Source of the DNA: JACXTP01 sp963827905
GTDB taxonomy: Archaea; Thermoplasmatota; Thermoplasmata; Methanomassiliicoccales; UBA472
Assembly: GCA_963827905.1 (NCBI GenBank)
Contig: CAWHCB010000009.1
Location: 1 to 39,980 of the forward strand
Length of the DNA: 39,980 nucleotides
Reading direction: 5' to 3'
A program made the position numbers and the translations under genes. Of this stretch, positions 27,632 to 35,083 are shown one piece after another (positions within the stretch are counted from its first letter, which is position 1; the number at the start of each line of letters is the position of its first letter). The notes under the pieces were generated by a model. The model was not told the DNA's origin. It did not search any database and saw only the letters and a list, made by a program, of their open reading frames with translations.

Positions 27632-27923
27632 TTTGGTTTGCTTTTAACCATCGATGCGAAAATCCTTTCAAATCCCTTCCATTTCATTATTATCTCATTC
27701 AGATTTATTTTTCTAAACTCCCTTTAGATATTACTCTATAACTATCTGGCTTATCAAGTTGGCTTTCTAAAAGCGGGGCCTGAAGGTAAATTGTAGGGTA
27801 ACGATTCAACAAAAAGAAGATAATGGGGCTGGAGCCCACATGGCGAAGATCAGCACGATTTTGGCCGGTTAGAGCTATTATTTAAACAACACTTTAAGAT
27901 GTGGTATATAGAGTTAGGATATC

Positions 27924-28289
27924 ATGGGCGTGTGGAGGAAAATTGAGCTATTGATCATTGGTGTTGGGTTATTGGTACTTGGAATAATATTGATCGTTGA
28001 TGATTTAAATGAGGATTCTAATGGATTTCCAACTTTATCATGGCTTGGTTGGATCGGGTTATTTTTAGCGCTTATTGCATTTATCATATTATTGATAGCT
28101 GTAATGCTTAAATCAAACCGTAAGGAAAAAAACAATACTCCACAGACGAACCAATACAATCAATTTCAAAAACCATCAAACAATGGCCAACCAGAAAATG
28201 TTTCAAAATCTAATTGTAGCCATTGTGGGAGAGATATACCGGTTGACTCTGTCATGTGCCCGTATTGCGGCAATAAGGTAAAAAAGTAA
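27924..28289 (+). CDS. Two-helix membrane protein with C-terminal zinc ribbon
   Basis: A 121-residue protein: two transmembrane helices (about 8-27, IELLIIGVGLLVLGIILIV, and 42-65) separated by an acidic loop (DDLNEDSNG), an Asn/Gln-rich linker, and a C-terminal zinc ribbon with CSHCG and CPYCG knuckles. This layout is shared by many archaeal 'zinc-ribbon domain' membrane proteins of unknown role. TATA-like TATTTAAACA at about 27878-27887 gives a predicted start site near 27910. AT-rich codon use differs from the housekeeping genes. It is the last gene before the integrated element. Confidence 0.65.
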   Translation: MGVWRKIELLIIGVGLLVLGIILIVDDLNEDSNGFPTLSWLGWIGLFLALIAFIILLIAVMLKSNRKEKNNTPQTNQYNQFQKPSNNGQPENVSKSNCSHCGRDIPVDSVMCPYCGNKVKK

Positions 28290-28304
28290 TATTCAGAATT
28301 CATA

Positions 28305-28324
28305 ATTATTCGCACACGAATAAT
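28305..28324. terminator. Hairpin downstream of the zinc-ribbon membrane protein
   Basis: A perfect 8-bp stem ATTATTCG / CGAATAAT with a CACA loop starts 15 nt after the stop at 28289. It may end the upstream transcript. It also lies about 40 bp outside the left end of the integrated element. Confidence 0.35.
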
Positions 28325-28365
28325 AAAATTCTCACCACTCTTTGCCAAGCCGGTATGTTAGAGAT

Positions 28366-28421
28366 ATGGTGCAGGGGGTGCGATTTGAACGCACGGACCA
28401 CTAAGGATAGGATCCTAAGTC
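28366..28421 (-). repeat. Far attachment site (attR-like): 3' part of tRNA-Leu
   Basis: On the minus strand this copy begins in the anticodon arm (GACTTAGGATCCTATCC) and runs through the variable arm, T arm and acceptor strand to ACCA. There is no 5' half, so it cannot make a tRNA. It matches the intact tRNA except for one extra G in the plus-strand G run (five versus four). Confidence 0.88.
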
Positions 28422-28604
28422 GTATTTTAAGCATTGATATACTCTATCGACTAGCTGGCTGTTATAGTTCACTATCGTTTAGTGGGAAATTTTTATAAAT
28501 GATGAGGAGAAGAGTCTTATTGCATGTTGGGATAATGGGAGATAAATAATAATAGTAAAATAATATTATAGGAAACAGGTCTTCTAATTCTTCTCAGAAC
28601 TCAT

Positions 28605-29087
28605 TCATCGCTTATTCCTCTGATACTTTTCATCCAAGGTCATTGGATACCGACCGAATAAGCGATAATACTCATCCCTGAGGATTGTAGCGATATCATA
28701 GGAAACTGGAATGGAGGTTAACTTCCCTTCTATTTTAATAACAGATTCTGCAGGAATACCTAAAAATCCAGTGGGTTTAATTGTTCCGACCTGTATTATG
28801 ATAATCTCATTATAGCGAAGAATCTTTGATTTTGTATATTTATACTTCAACAATATTGATTCATCGGATAATTCAACTATTCTTGGAGCAACAATGTATT
28901 GCCTCCACCACATTTGAAAAATCACGAGGAAAACGATTAATATGCAGATTATTGAGCCTAGTATCGATTTTTCCAAAATCATCACAATAAATCCAATGAT
29001 GAGAGGGATGCTCACAATAAACATTAGATAAATCAATTTTTTATTAACAGGATTTAACAAGACCTTTTTATCTTGTGCCGTTTCCAC
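28605..29087 (-). CDS. Element-encoded membrane protein with PH-like domain
   Basis: 160 residues. The N-terminus is short and charged (METAQDKKVLLNPVNKK), followed by two adjacent hydrophobic helices (LIYLMFIVSIPLIIGFIVMI and SIICILIVFLVIFQMWW). A beta-rich domain follows with strands such as IVELSDESILLKYKYT, LRYNEIIIIQVGTI and VIKIEGKLTSIPVS, then a helix and a basic end. The layout of two helices then a small beta-barrel resembles bacterial PH-domain (YdbS/YdbT or DUF304-like) membrane proteins. AT-rich, no frameshift. Function unknown. It reads towards the far attachment site. Confidence 0.6.
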   Translation of the reverse strand: METAQDKKVLLNPVNKKLIYLMFIVSIPLIIGFIVMILEKSILGSIICILIVFLVIFQMWWRQYIVAPRIVELSDESILLKYKYTKSKILRYNEIIIIQVGTIKPTGFLGIPAESVIKIEGKLTSIPVSYDIATILRDEYYRLFGRYPMTLDEKYQRNKR

Positions 29088-29237
29088 CGATAAACACCTA
29101 TTCCTTCAACCGAGCGTTGACATATCGCCTCGAATCTATTTATTGAAACATCATAGTTTATTCCCAAATTTTTGTCCCCTCACCTTCGCCCACCCCTCCC
29201 ACTCGCCCTTTAGAACCCCTTCCAAGTATCATCCTTC

Positions 29238-29438
29238 ATGATCCCCCACCAACGTCGCAATCATATCACCCGTGCCCTAGAATGCCCTTCCTGTCACCGT
29301 AGCACGAAGATTAGGATGGAGACCGGTCTACTACAGTGCGAATGGATCTGCCGCTCCTGCGGGCAAGAGAACCACTACGAGAACAATGAGGCCTTGACGG
29401 TGATGGGGACGATGAGACCGGAGGATCTGAGGAAGTAG
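29238..29438 (+). CDS. Small zinc-ribbon protein
   Basis: 66 residues. Two knuckles, CPSC and (after 16 residues) CRSC, with basic residues around the first (HITRALECPSCHRSTKIR). The second sits in CEWICRSCGQENHYE. No membrane helix. Possibly a DNA- or RNA-binding accessory protein of the element; family not recognised. An alternative single-stranded DNA-binding or transposon accessory role cannot be tested from sequence. Confidence 0.5.
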   Translation: MIPHQRRNHITRALECPSCHRSTKIRMETGLLQCEWICRSCGQENHYENNEALTVMGTMRPEDLRK

Positions 29439-29521
29439 GATCCTTCTTTGACCATATCGAACAATAATCAAATATCGCTGATTAACTAATTTCCCCCAAG
29501 GAAGGGATTCCAATAACCACC

Positions 29522-29878
29522 GACATATATTTTATCACCAGAAACGGTCTGGATAAATCTTCCGACCGTATCCATCTCACCTATGACGAGGCCAAGGATT
29601 ACCTGGTAAAGGATCGTGAGGAATGCGAGAAGAAGGGGATCAAGTCCGAGCTTTGTCTTATTACCCATGTCGATGTTGAAAAGCACTATCAATCAGTCAG
29701 AAAACTAATCGATGATTACTACAAGTCCAACAGACAGATCGAGGACCCAATGGTTGTACTATTCTCTCAAAGTAAGCAGTATGCCATCATGCCCAATGAG
29801 GAGTTGACCCCGGCCTTGTGGATGGAGAGGCCTTTTGTCGTTTATGGGGCGGTGGAAGATTATGATGCCTCAGATTGA
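29522..29878 (+). CDS. Hypothetical soluble protein, start codon missing
   Basis: An open frame of about 118 residues from DIYFITRNGLDKSSDRIH to VYGAVEDYDASD has clear protein character: alternating strands and charged helices (YDEAKDYLVKDREECEKKG, ELCLITHVDVEKHYQSV, EDPMVVLFSQSKQYAIMPN). No ATG, GTG or TTG begins it; the frame opens at a TAA near 29487. The N-terminus is either lost or hidden by a frameshift. It lies 23 nt upstream of the phospholipase-C-like gene and probably belongs to the same transcript. Not recognised. Confidence 0.45.
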   Translation, partial: DIYFITRNGLDKSSDRIHLTYDEAKDYLVKDREECEKKGIKSELCLITHVDVEKHYQSVRKLIDDYYKSNRQIEDPMVVLFSQSKQYAIMPNEELTPALWMERPFVVYGAVEDYDASD

Positions 29879-29901
29879 TAATTTGAGGTTGAAGTTTATG
29901 G

Positions 29902-31050
29902 TTGATTGCGTTACTACCCAAGCTGCAAGGTGAGCTTATACTTCATTCGACTCACAGAAGGATTGCGGAGGAGGTCATTCTAAGACTAAATGCACCCTCC
30001 TCAAGATATGAGATGTCTAGGTTAATGGAGGGGGTCATAGCTCCAGATGTCGACAAGGTCCCGCGTCACCATTATGACAATTCTCATCTGACTAATCGAG
30101 AGCTTCAGGAAGCTAGATCTTACTTTCTTCGTGACGACCTACCCAATGCCTATTACCATCTAGGGAGAGCCCTCCATTATATTCAAGATTCATATGTGGC
30201 ATGTCCACCATTCCTTCCTTATGGAAGAAGATATAATAATTTTGAAAAGGAACGGCAAAGACAAGGGGATATGCATGGTAATCGCGAGCTTAGCATTGAC
30301 AATTCTTACTTTGAATCGAGCATTTCCAACATCGGGAGTTTGGTCCAAAGGAAATGTGACAACGATTTCGTAAGGATGAAATGTGACCGAATTGTCCAAG
30401 AACTGTCAAGAGATATTCAAGGACGAAGCGATACTTTCAGGATAGCCGACTTGAATCGAGGGGATGATTACCATCCTTGGAGAGGCCCATGGCCTCCCCC
30501 CTTCGTAGATTTCAACCTAGGATTTTTGGCTAGCTACGTTGCCGCCAAGTCCGTTTTAAGTCCCAAATGCTGTCCATCGTTGGATGTCCAGCTTCAGAAT
30601 TTACTCACAATCTACGAGAACCAATTAAGAACAACTGAAATGGCATGGTCAGATGATATCATTGGGTCAATCCAAAAAAGAAATCAACTTTTTGAGAGGA
30701 TGGATCCTAATAATGGAATTGTTGCGAAAATAAAAAATTGGTGGACAGGTAGGAAGATCAGATCAGCCGATAAGACCCTATTTTCAAAGAAAAGTTATTA
30801 TCTATCAGGTCAACACCTTGAGGAAGTCAGGCGTCATTATAATCAGGAATTAGATATAATAAAAGCTCAAAACGACGGTTGGTATATTTTTCAAACCCCC
30901 TCATTGAATACCCAGACAATTCCAAGACAACTACTGGATATCAATACCGTTACAAAGACACTGGGCGTTGATTATGGGAGAATGAAAAAAATGGTTGGCG
31001 ATTACCACTCGTTCAACATATCTAATTGGAGAATGGGAGTTCCTAGATAG
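29902..31050 (+). CDS. Zinc-dependent phospholipase C / S1-P1 nuclease-fold-like protein
   Basis: 382 residues, intact, start TTG 29902 (the ATG at 29898 is in another frame). The N-terminal third has a metal-site pattern of the zinc phospholipase C family: HSTHRRIAEEV, APDVDKVPRHHYDNSHL, and HLGRALHYIQDSYV, whose HxxxD lies on a helix as in that family. The family acts on phospholipid head groups or is repurposed in other hydrolases. The rest (residues 150-380) is helical and not recognised; it may be a lineage-specific extension. No signal peptide is visible, so it would act in the cytoplasm unless exported by another route. It is the largest cargo gene of the element. Confidence 0.6.
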   Translation: MIALLPKLQGELILHSTHRRIAEEVILRLNAPSSRYEMSRLMEGVIAPDVDKVPRHHYDNSHLTNRELQEARSYFLRDDLPNAYYHLGRALHYIQDSYVACPPFLPYGRRYNNFEKERQRQGDMHGNRELSIDNSYFESSISNIGSLVQRKCDNDFVRMKCDRIVQELSRDIQGRSDTFRIADLNRGDDYHPWRGPWPPPFVDFNLGFLASYVAAKSVLSPKCCPSLDVQLQNLLTIYENQLRTTEMAWSDDIIGSIQKRNQLFERMDPNNGIVAKIKNWWTGRKIRSADKTLFSKKSYYLSGQHLEEVRRHYNQELDIIKAQNDGWYIFQTPSLNTQTIPRQLLDINTVTKTLGVDYGRMKKMVGDYHSFNISNWRMGVPR

Positions 31051-31135
31051 ATCTAACCTTGATGGTCTCCTTTTAATTACTCCAGTCAACGGATTTTCCA
31101 AGTATCCAGGATGATAGGGCACGAAGGAAGGTCTC

Positions 31136-31394
31136 ATGAAGCTCATCGAATGGAACATCCGTCATGGTGGCTCCAAACGGATCCCCGGCATCATCGAACG
31201 CCTCGCCATCACGACCCTGACCTCGTCATCCTGACCGAGTATCGTAGTCCGATTATCTAGCCGAGCTCGAACAAGGTCTGAAGAATATCGGTCTTCCTCA
31301 CATCCTCACCACCAACCCCCTTCCCAAGGTCAACGGCATCCTTGTCGCATCGAGGGAGCCCCTGGTCGTCCTGCCATCTCCTCTTTGCCCCTAA
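31136..31394 (+). pseudogene. Fragment of an endonuclease/exonuclease/phosphatase family gene
   Basis: ATG 31136, preceded by GGAAGG, opens MKLIEWNIRHGGSKRIPGII. After a shift near 31215 it continues HDPDLVILTEYRS, which together are the start of an EEP-family phosphohydrolase. A further shift near 31262 gives ELEQGLKNIGLPHILTTN and GILVASREPLVVLPSPLCP, then a stop. Only about 85 of the usual 250 residues remain, so it is a remnant. Its GC content is much higher than that of the flanking cargo. Confidence 0.6.
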
Positions 31395-31402
31395 GGGCTT
31401 AG

Positions 31403-31588
31403 AACACCGTTGGCCTGTATCCCTGAGACCATGATTGCTTTACATGAAAGTGCTGCTCAAGCGATGCAGAACGGTGAGCTGCACTTTACCTCGTGACCGG
31501 TGTACCCGGAGCCGGCAAGACCCTCGTAGGACTGCAATTCGTCATTCAGACACCTTTGGCAAAGGCTACAGCCATTGTAACGCTCTGA
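31403..31588 (+). pseudogene. Fragment of a DUF2075-type P-loop ATPase gene
   Basis: ETMIALHESAAQAMQNGELH is followed, after a one-base shift near 31490, by YLVTGVPGAGKTLVGLQFV, a Walker A motif of the kind found in DUF2075/Schlafen-associated ATPases. The frame ends at 31588 without Walker B. A remnant, or a piece left by recombination. Confidence 0.45.
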
Positions 31589-31628
31589 GTCTTTCAAATT
31601 GAGGACGTGGAGAAGATCATCTTGGGAT

Positions 31629-32030
31629 CTAATTCTTTCTAACATAGTGTTTTTCTTCAGGAGGAACAATTTTTGACTCATATTTTGATTGGGACCCATC
31701 CTTCGGTTTTGGTACTTTATTTATTAACCGATTTATTTCACTGACCAAACGATCATCCTCCCTTCGAGCACCGTTCATTTTTATTAAAACGGTTGAGGAG
31801 GAGTTGGTTAGTTGAGCGGTGATATAGGTATAGTAAGAATTTCCTTTGCCATAGCCAAAACCTGTTATTTTATAATCCGATTGAACATAATTGATATCAG
31901 CAATTTTTATTGATTTTGTCCGGTGCAAAGGGATTGGGCGGGTTTTTACTGTGAGAATCTCTCCCTTAACATGGAATGTAGTTTTATTGACACCCCATCG
32001 ATAGACAATGCCAGATCCATCATAGGTCAT
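31629..32030 (-). CDS. Hypothetical protein with PH-like beta-barrel domain
   Basis: 133 residues from ATG 32030. The core is a run of short strands (VYRWGVNKTTFHVKGEILTV, SIKIADINYVQSDYKITGFG, SYYTYITAQLTNSSSTVLIK) ending in a helix (DRLVSEINRLINKV), which looks like a PH-like fold. The same frame stays open upstream through coding-like sequence (NDSGLEKTNDRIEFF) to a TAG near 32099 without an ATG, so the true start may be lost. No membrane helix. It is the second PH-like protein of the element. Confidence 0.5.
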   Translation of the reverse strand: MTYDGSGIVYRWGVNKTTFHVKGEILTVKTRPIPLHRTKSIKIADINYVQSDYKITGFGYGKGNSYYTYITAQLTNSSSTVLIKMNGARREDDRLVSEINRLINKVPKPKDGSQSKYESKIVPPEEKHYVRKN

Positions 32031-32232
32031 AAAGAACTCTATACGGTCATTTGTCTTTTCTAATCCGGAATCGTTCAGAATGAACTCCCCCCGAATCTAA
32101 AATATGTCATTTTGTAAGAATAAATAAAATTCGGAGGTAGGCCTGCTGATGGTGCTAGATTAGATCAACACCTCGGCTTCATAGAGGAGCTCCCCAATTT
32201 TATTCATTTATCAATTATTTATTAGAAACTTA
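32031..32232. other. AT-rich spacer between PH-like gene and integrase 3' end
   Basis: Nothing coding is seen apart from the upstream extension of the PH-like frame (to about 32099). The integrase stop lies at 32233, directly after a T/A-rich stretch (TTATTTATTAGAAACTTATTAA on the plus strand), which reads as a possible T-rich or A-rich end of the integrase transcript. Confidence 0.35.
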
Positions 32233-33138
32233 TTAAAGGCGAGGCGCAGCACGCCCAAATACCTCCGTTATCTTCTTCTGATTATAGTGCCAATAGCGGC
32301 GGGTCATTTCGATCTCACTATGTCCCATCACGATCTGGAGGGTGAACACATCGCCCCCGTTCTCGACCCAAGCCGAAGCAAAGGAATGGCGTAGCATGTG
32401 GGGATGGACATACATGTCTATCCTCCTTCCCACCCGGCGGATGATCTCCCCGAGCCACTTGTCGCTCACTCGGCCGCCTCCCCGCGTCGTGAACACCGGC
32501 CTGGAGGGAGCTTGGGCCTCGGGAGGGAGGCGAGCGATATAGGCCCTGAGGACCCTCTCCAGGGTCGGGTCCATGGGGATGAACCGTTCCTTGTCCATCT
32601 TTCCGTGCCGGATATGGACTTTTTTCTGGACGAAGTCCAGATCCCTGATGTCCAGGTGCCGGACCTCATTGAGCCTCGCTCCAGTGTAGATAAAGGTAGA
32701 CAGAATGGCGAATTCCCGGTAATCCTTGGAAGCCCGGATGAGGGATTGAAGCTGCTCCTGGTCCAGGTAGTTGGCCACTCGCTCGCCCCCTCTTGGTTTG
32801 TGTTCGAACCTTACTCCAACGCCGAGGTACTCCATGTAGCTCTCGATCGCATAGAGATAGGCTCGCTTGGTGGACTTGGCGAGTTCTTCATTCGTCATCA
32901 CTCGAGCACCAGCGGCGAAGGCATCCTCCCTGGTCTGAATGGGACCGGACTTGGAAATGGCCGCGATACGATAGGCCGCGAGCTTCGCATTGTGGGGCTG
33001 GTAGCACTTCACTGCCACAAGCCAGTTGGCGAACGACCTGTCATATTGAGCGGATGGTCGAGCTCCGCCGCGCTGTCCTACGCCTTTAACCGGGTTATAC
33101 CCCGAAAGTAGGCTGAAATCTACGGTCTCATTTTCCAT
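32233..33138 (-). CDS. Tyrosine recombinase / integrase of the tRNA-Leu element
   Basis: 301 residues, intact. The catalytic set of tyrosine recombinases is visible: Arg155 (YTGARLNEVR), Lys180 or Lys183 in the beta-hairpin (RHGKMDKERF), His247-x-x-Arg250 (HPHMLRHSFA), His273 (MGHSEIEMT) and the nucleophile Tyr282 (RRYWHY). A SAM-like core-binding domain lies at about 25-110 (SFANWLVAVKCYQ, STKRAYLYAIESYMEYLG). It would cut and join DNA at the tRNA-Leu 3' repeat. The gene begins 95 bp from the tRNA end and points away from it, so the integration leaves it whole, unlike SSV-type integrases that are split. Its GC content is like that of the chromosome and unlike the other cargo. A TATA-like ATTTTTATAG lies near 33214-33224. 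Confidence 0.93.
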   Translation of the reverse strand: MENETVDFSLLSGYNPVKGVGQRGGARPSAQYDRSFANWLVAVKCYQPHNAKLAAYRIAAISKSGPIQTREDAFAAGARVMTNEELAKSTKRAYLYAIESYMEYLGVGVRFEHKPRGGERVANYLDQEQLQSLIRASKDYREFAILSTFIYTGARLNEVRHLDIRDLDFVQKKVHIRHGKMDKERFIPMDPTLERVLRAYIARLPPEAQAPSRPVFTTRGGGRVSDKWLGEIIRRVGRRIDMYVHPHMLRHSFASAWVENGGDVFTLQIVMGHSEIEMTRRYWHYNQKKITEVFGRAAPRL

Positions 33139-33294
33139 CTGGGCGCCTTCTTGTTTGTTCCAAAACGCCCTATGGATCCTACGCCTTAACGGCGTTTTCT
33201 ATTACATGTACACTATAAAAATGATAGGCCAGATGGTGCAGGGGGTGCGATTTGAACGCACGGACCACTAAGGATAGGATCCTAAGTCCTACGC
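33076..33294 (+). repeat. Three spaced TCCTACGCC repeats at integrase/tRNA junction
   Basis: TCCTACGCC occurs at 33076-33084, 33177-33185 and 33286-33294, with steps of 101 and 109 bp. The first is inside the integrase 5' coding region, the second in the leader, the third inside tRNA-Leu. The middle copy overlaps an inverted repeat ACGCC-TTAAC-GGCGT (33181-33195), and AAAACGCC (33162-33169) pairs with GGCGTTTT (33191-33198). Candidate recombinase-binding (arm) sites or an autoregulatory operator. Confidence 0.4.
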
Positions 33295-33320
33295 CGTTGG
33301 CCAAGCTTGGCTACCCCTGC
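33234..33320 (-). tRNA. tRNA-Leu (anticodon UAG), CCA encoded
   Basis: The minus strand folds as a class II tRNA: acceptor GCAGGGG, D arm GCC...GGC, anticodon arm TAGGA-CTTAGGA-TCCTA with anticodon TAG, a long variable arm, T arm GTGCG-TTCAAAT-CGCAC, and 3' ACCA. Anticodon UAG reads CUA (and possibly other CUN) leucine codons. The 3' acceptor strand as given has only CCCTGC, one C short of the seven pairs; the att copy has the full CCCCTGC. This points to a base lost in sequencing. The gene is the integration target of the element. leuS is in the same window, 3.3 kb away. Confidence 0.9.
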
Positions 33321-33350
33321 GTTATTGCCAGCTGAACGTCTGAGGTATAA

Positions 33351-33796
33351 TTAACGCTTTTCACTCTCGCGGTCAAGGATGCCCTGAAGGAACTCCTGCG
33401 CCGAGCGCATAGCGTTCTCCCGCTTCTTGGGATAGCTCTCCACCTTGGCCCGGACGGCGATGGCATCGTCTGACGTGGTGAGCGCCCTTACCCCAAGGAA
33501 TGCCTGCTGCTTGTCCAACCGGGCGAACAGGAAGCAATCGTCGTCCAAACGCATCTCGAGCGTGTCGACCAAGGTCTGGACGTCCTTGGGGTCCAGGGTG
33601 CGGAAGAACTGCCTGGCCGCCTTCTTCTCCCTCAATGAGCCCCTTCCAGGATGACGATCTTGTTGCCATGGTGCCCTTCGGTGACGTCCCTCTCGAACTC
33701 CTCCAGTCCGGAGACGAACTTCATGGCCTGAACGACCTTCCCCTCGTCCTCGGTGGCGTGCACGAAGGTGCGGAAGTGGACCGATGTGAATGCCAT
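33351..33796 (-). CDS. Archaeal RNA-binding protein, exosome-subunit-like (COG1325 type), one frameshift
   Basis: From ATG 33796, preceded by a GGGGTGAGG ribosome site, the protein begins MAFTSVHFRTFVHATEDEGK, with a second half REKKAARQFFRTLDPKDVQT and a strand-turn-strand RLDDDCFLFARLDKQQAF. FERDVTEGHHGNKIVILEG matches the conserved E-G-H-H/Y-G-N motif of the small archaeal RNA-binding family COG1325, predicted to be linked to the exosome or RNase P genes. One base shift near 33637 joins the halves. About 147 residues. Cytoplasmic. It lies just outside the integrated element, downstream of the NAD-kinase-like gene, in the same direction and with 43 bp between them. Confidence 0.75.
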
Positions 33797-33839
33797 CCTC
33801 ACCCCATCCTCGCCCGGGTAGTAAAATCCTCGCAGGCGG

Positions 33840-34940
33840 TCATCGGACCGGCATCACCTTCTCCTTGCCATAGCCCACGATCACGCGCCGATAACCTCCA
33901 AGCTCACTATCCAGCTCAGCGTCCCCCGTGTCCACCCGCAATGCCCTAATGCCGCTCAGCTTGGAAGGGGTCGCCACCACGATGATGTTGTCCAGGCCCA
34001 CCCTTCGGATGACCTTCGGGGAGATCTGTTGGTTGCCCCGTCCGAAGATGAAGCCCTGCGCCCCTATCGGCGTGACCACGATCTTGACCTGTTCATTGGC
34101 CTCCACCAACCGCAACAATCCCGCCTCGTCCAGGTCCTTGGCGATGACCTTTCGGTCCAGCAAGGCGTCCACGCCCAGAATGGTCTTTTCCTCCCCGAGC
34201 GCTTGGGTCAAGGCCCTCACCGTGGTCCCCGGTCCGAGGATGTACAAGGTCCCCCACTCCAGCAGCAGCTGGAAGTACTCCCCCAGCGCCTCCTTCTCCT
34301 CGTCGTCGCCGCTCAATGCCACGGTCCCCTTGGGCGGCTGCATGAGCTGCGCCTCGTCCGGCACCAGCATGTAACCCTTCAAGGTAGCCTGCAACCGATC
34401 GGAGCGGAACGCCTCCTCATCGATGTCCATGACCTCGCCCTCCTTGGTCCCGATGCTTCCGTCCAGGAACCGTCGGAGCAGCTCACCCGCGGTTCGCGGG
34501 GTGGTGGCGAACACGCCCGAATGCATCTTGACGCCCGAGGGGATGCCGATCACCGGAACGGTTCTGTCCAACGGCGTCCATGACATCGATGGCCGTGCCA
34601 TCCCCCCCGCAGAAGACTATCAGGTCGACCTTCTCGGCCAGGAACCTTTGGCAGGCTTTCGATCGTGTCGTTGCCATCGGTCATCCCCTCAATCTCATAA
34701 ACGACCCGATGGTCCAGACCGAGCTCCTTCAGCTCGTCCTCCCCCATGGGACCGGAGGCGGTGAGGATGTCCACACCCTCCAATGGCATGGCCTCCCGCA
34801 GTGCCGCCATGGCCCTGTCTGGGGCGATCGGTAGGCCGCCTCGCCTTATCGCCTCCTCCCTCGCCTTGCCATCCGTGCCCTTCAGACCGAGCGGCCCGCC
34901 CATGCCCGGCGTACGGGTTCACCACGAATCCGATCCTCAC
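33840..34940 (-). CDS. ATP-NAD kinase family protein (COG3199-like), three frameshifts
   Basis: Archaeal long-form ATP-NAD kinase relative. RIGFVVNPYAGMGGPLGLKG is the typical N-terminus, with the key GGDGTA diphosphate-binding motif in LIVFCGGDGTAIDVMDAV. VIGIPSGVKMHSGVFATTPR, FIFGRGNQQISPKVIRRVG and a C-terminal IIVVATPSKLSGI follow. Frame changes near 34903, 34670 and 34575 are needed to read through. GTG 34940 is the likely start: the TATA-like AGATTTATC near 34967-34975 is about 27-30 nt upstream. About 367 residues. Family members phosphorylate NAD or are of unknown specificity; COG3199 proteins are not proven NAD kinases. The RNA-binding gene follows. Confidence 0.8.
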
Positions 34941-34981
34941 GCAGGCCTGATGCACCGGTGCAGCGATAAATCTAATCCAGT

Positions 34982-35055
34982 TAAAAAAAGAAAAAAATTG
35001 GGGAGGTCATCGTGAGTTCGTCACAGGGTGGTGCGGTGGTGCAGGCCACCGCACC
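34982..35055 (-). terminator. Strong terminator of the FtsZ-like gene
   Basis: A perfect 10-bp GC-rich stem (GGTGCGGTGG / CCACCGCACC, 35030-35055) with loop TGCAGG begins 29 nt after the FtsZ-like stop. On the minus strand it is followed within about 35 nt by a run of T broken by one C (34982-34998), a classic archaeal termination tract. Confidence 0.6.
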
Positions 35056-35083
35056 GGGGTCTCTGTGGTGAAGTTCGTAATTC

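Larger units (their letters stand above)
28366..33288. mobile_element. Integrated element in tRNA-Leu(UAG), about 4.9 kb
   Basis: The two ends are a direct repeat of about 55 bp that is the 3' part of tRNA-Leu, from the anticodon loop to CCA. One copy (28366-28421) stands alone; the other (33233-33287) is part of the intact tRNA. A tyrosine recombinase gene lies just inside the tRNA end, reading away from it. This is the classic layout of archaeal integrases that insert at tRNA 3' ends and rebuild the gene. Cargo, left to right: PH-like membrane protein, zinc-ribbon protein, start-less ORF, zinc-phospholipase-C-like protein, two gene remnants, PH-like protein, integrase. No replication or capsid genes are seen, so it is either a decayed element or a satellite that depends on another. 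Most cargo is AT-richer than the integrase. Confidence 0.85.

Noticed and set aside
28366..28440. A second tRNA-Leu gene
   Set aside because: Only the 3' part is present; the sequence diverges upstream of the anticodon loop, so no cloverleaf can form.
31457..31699. An 80-residue minus-strand protein
   Set aside because: It overlaps the P-loop remnant on the plus strand, and its CxxC-like pair has no ribbon context.
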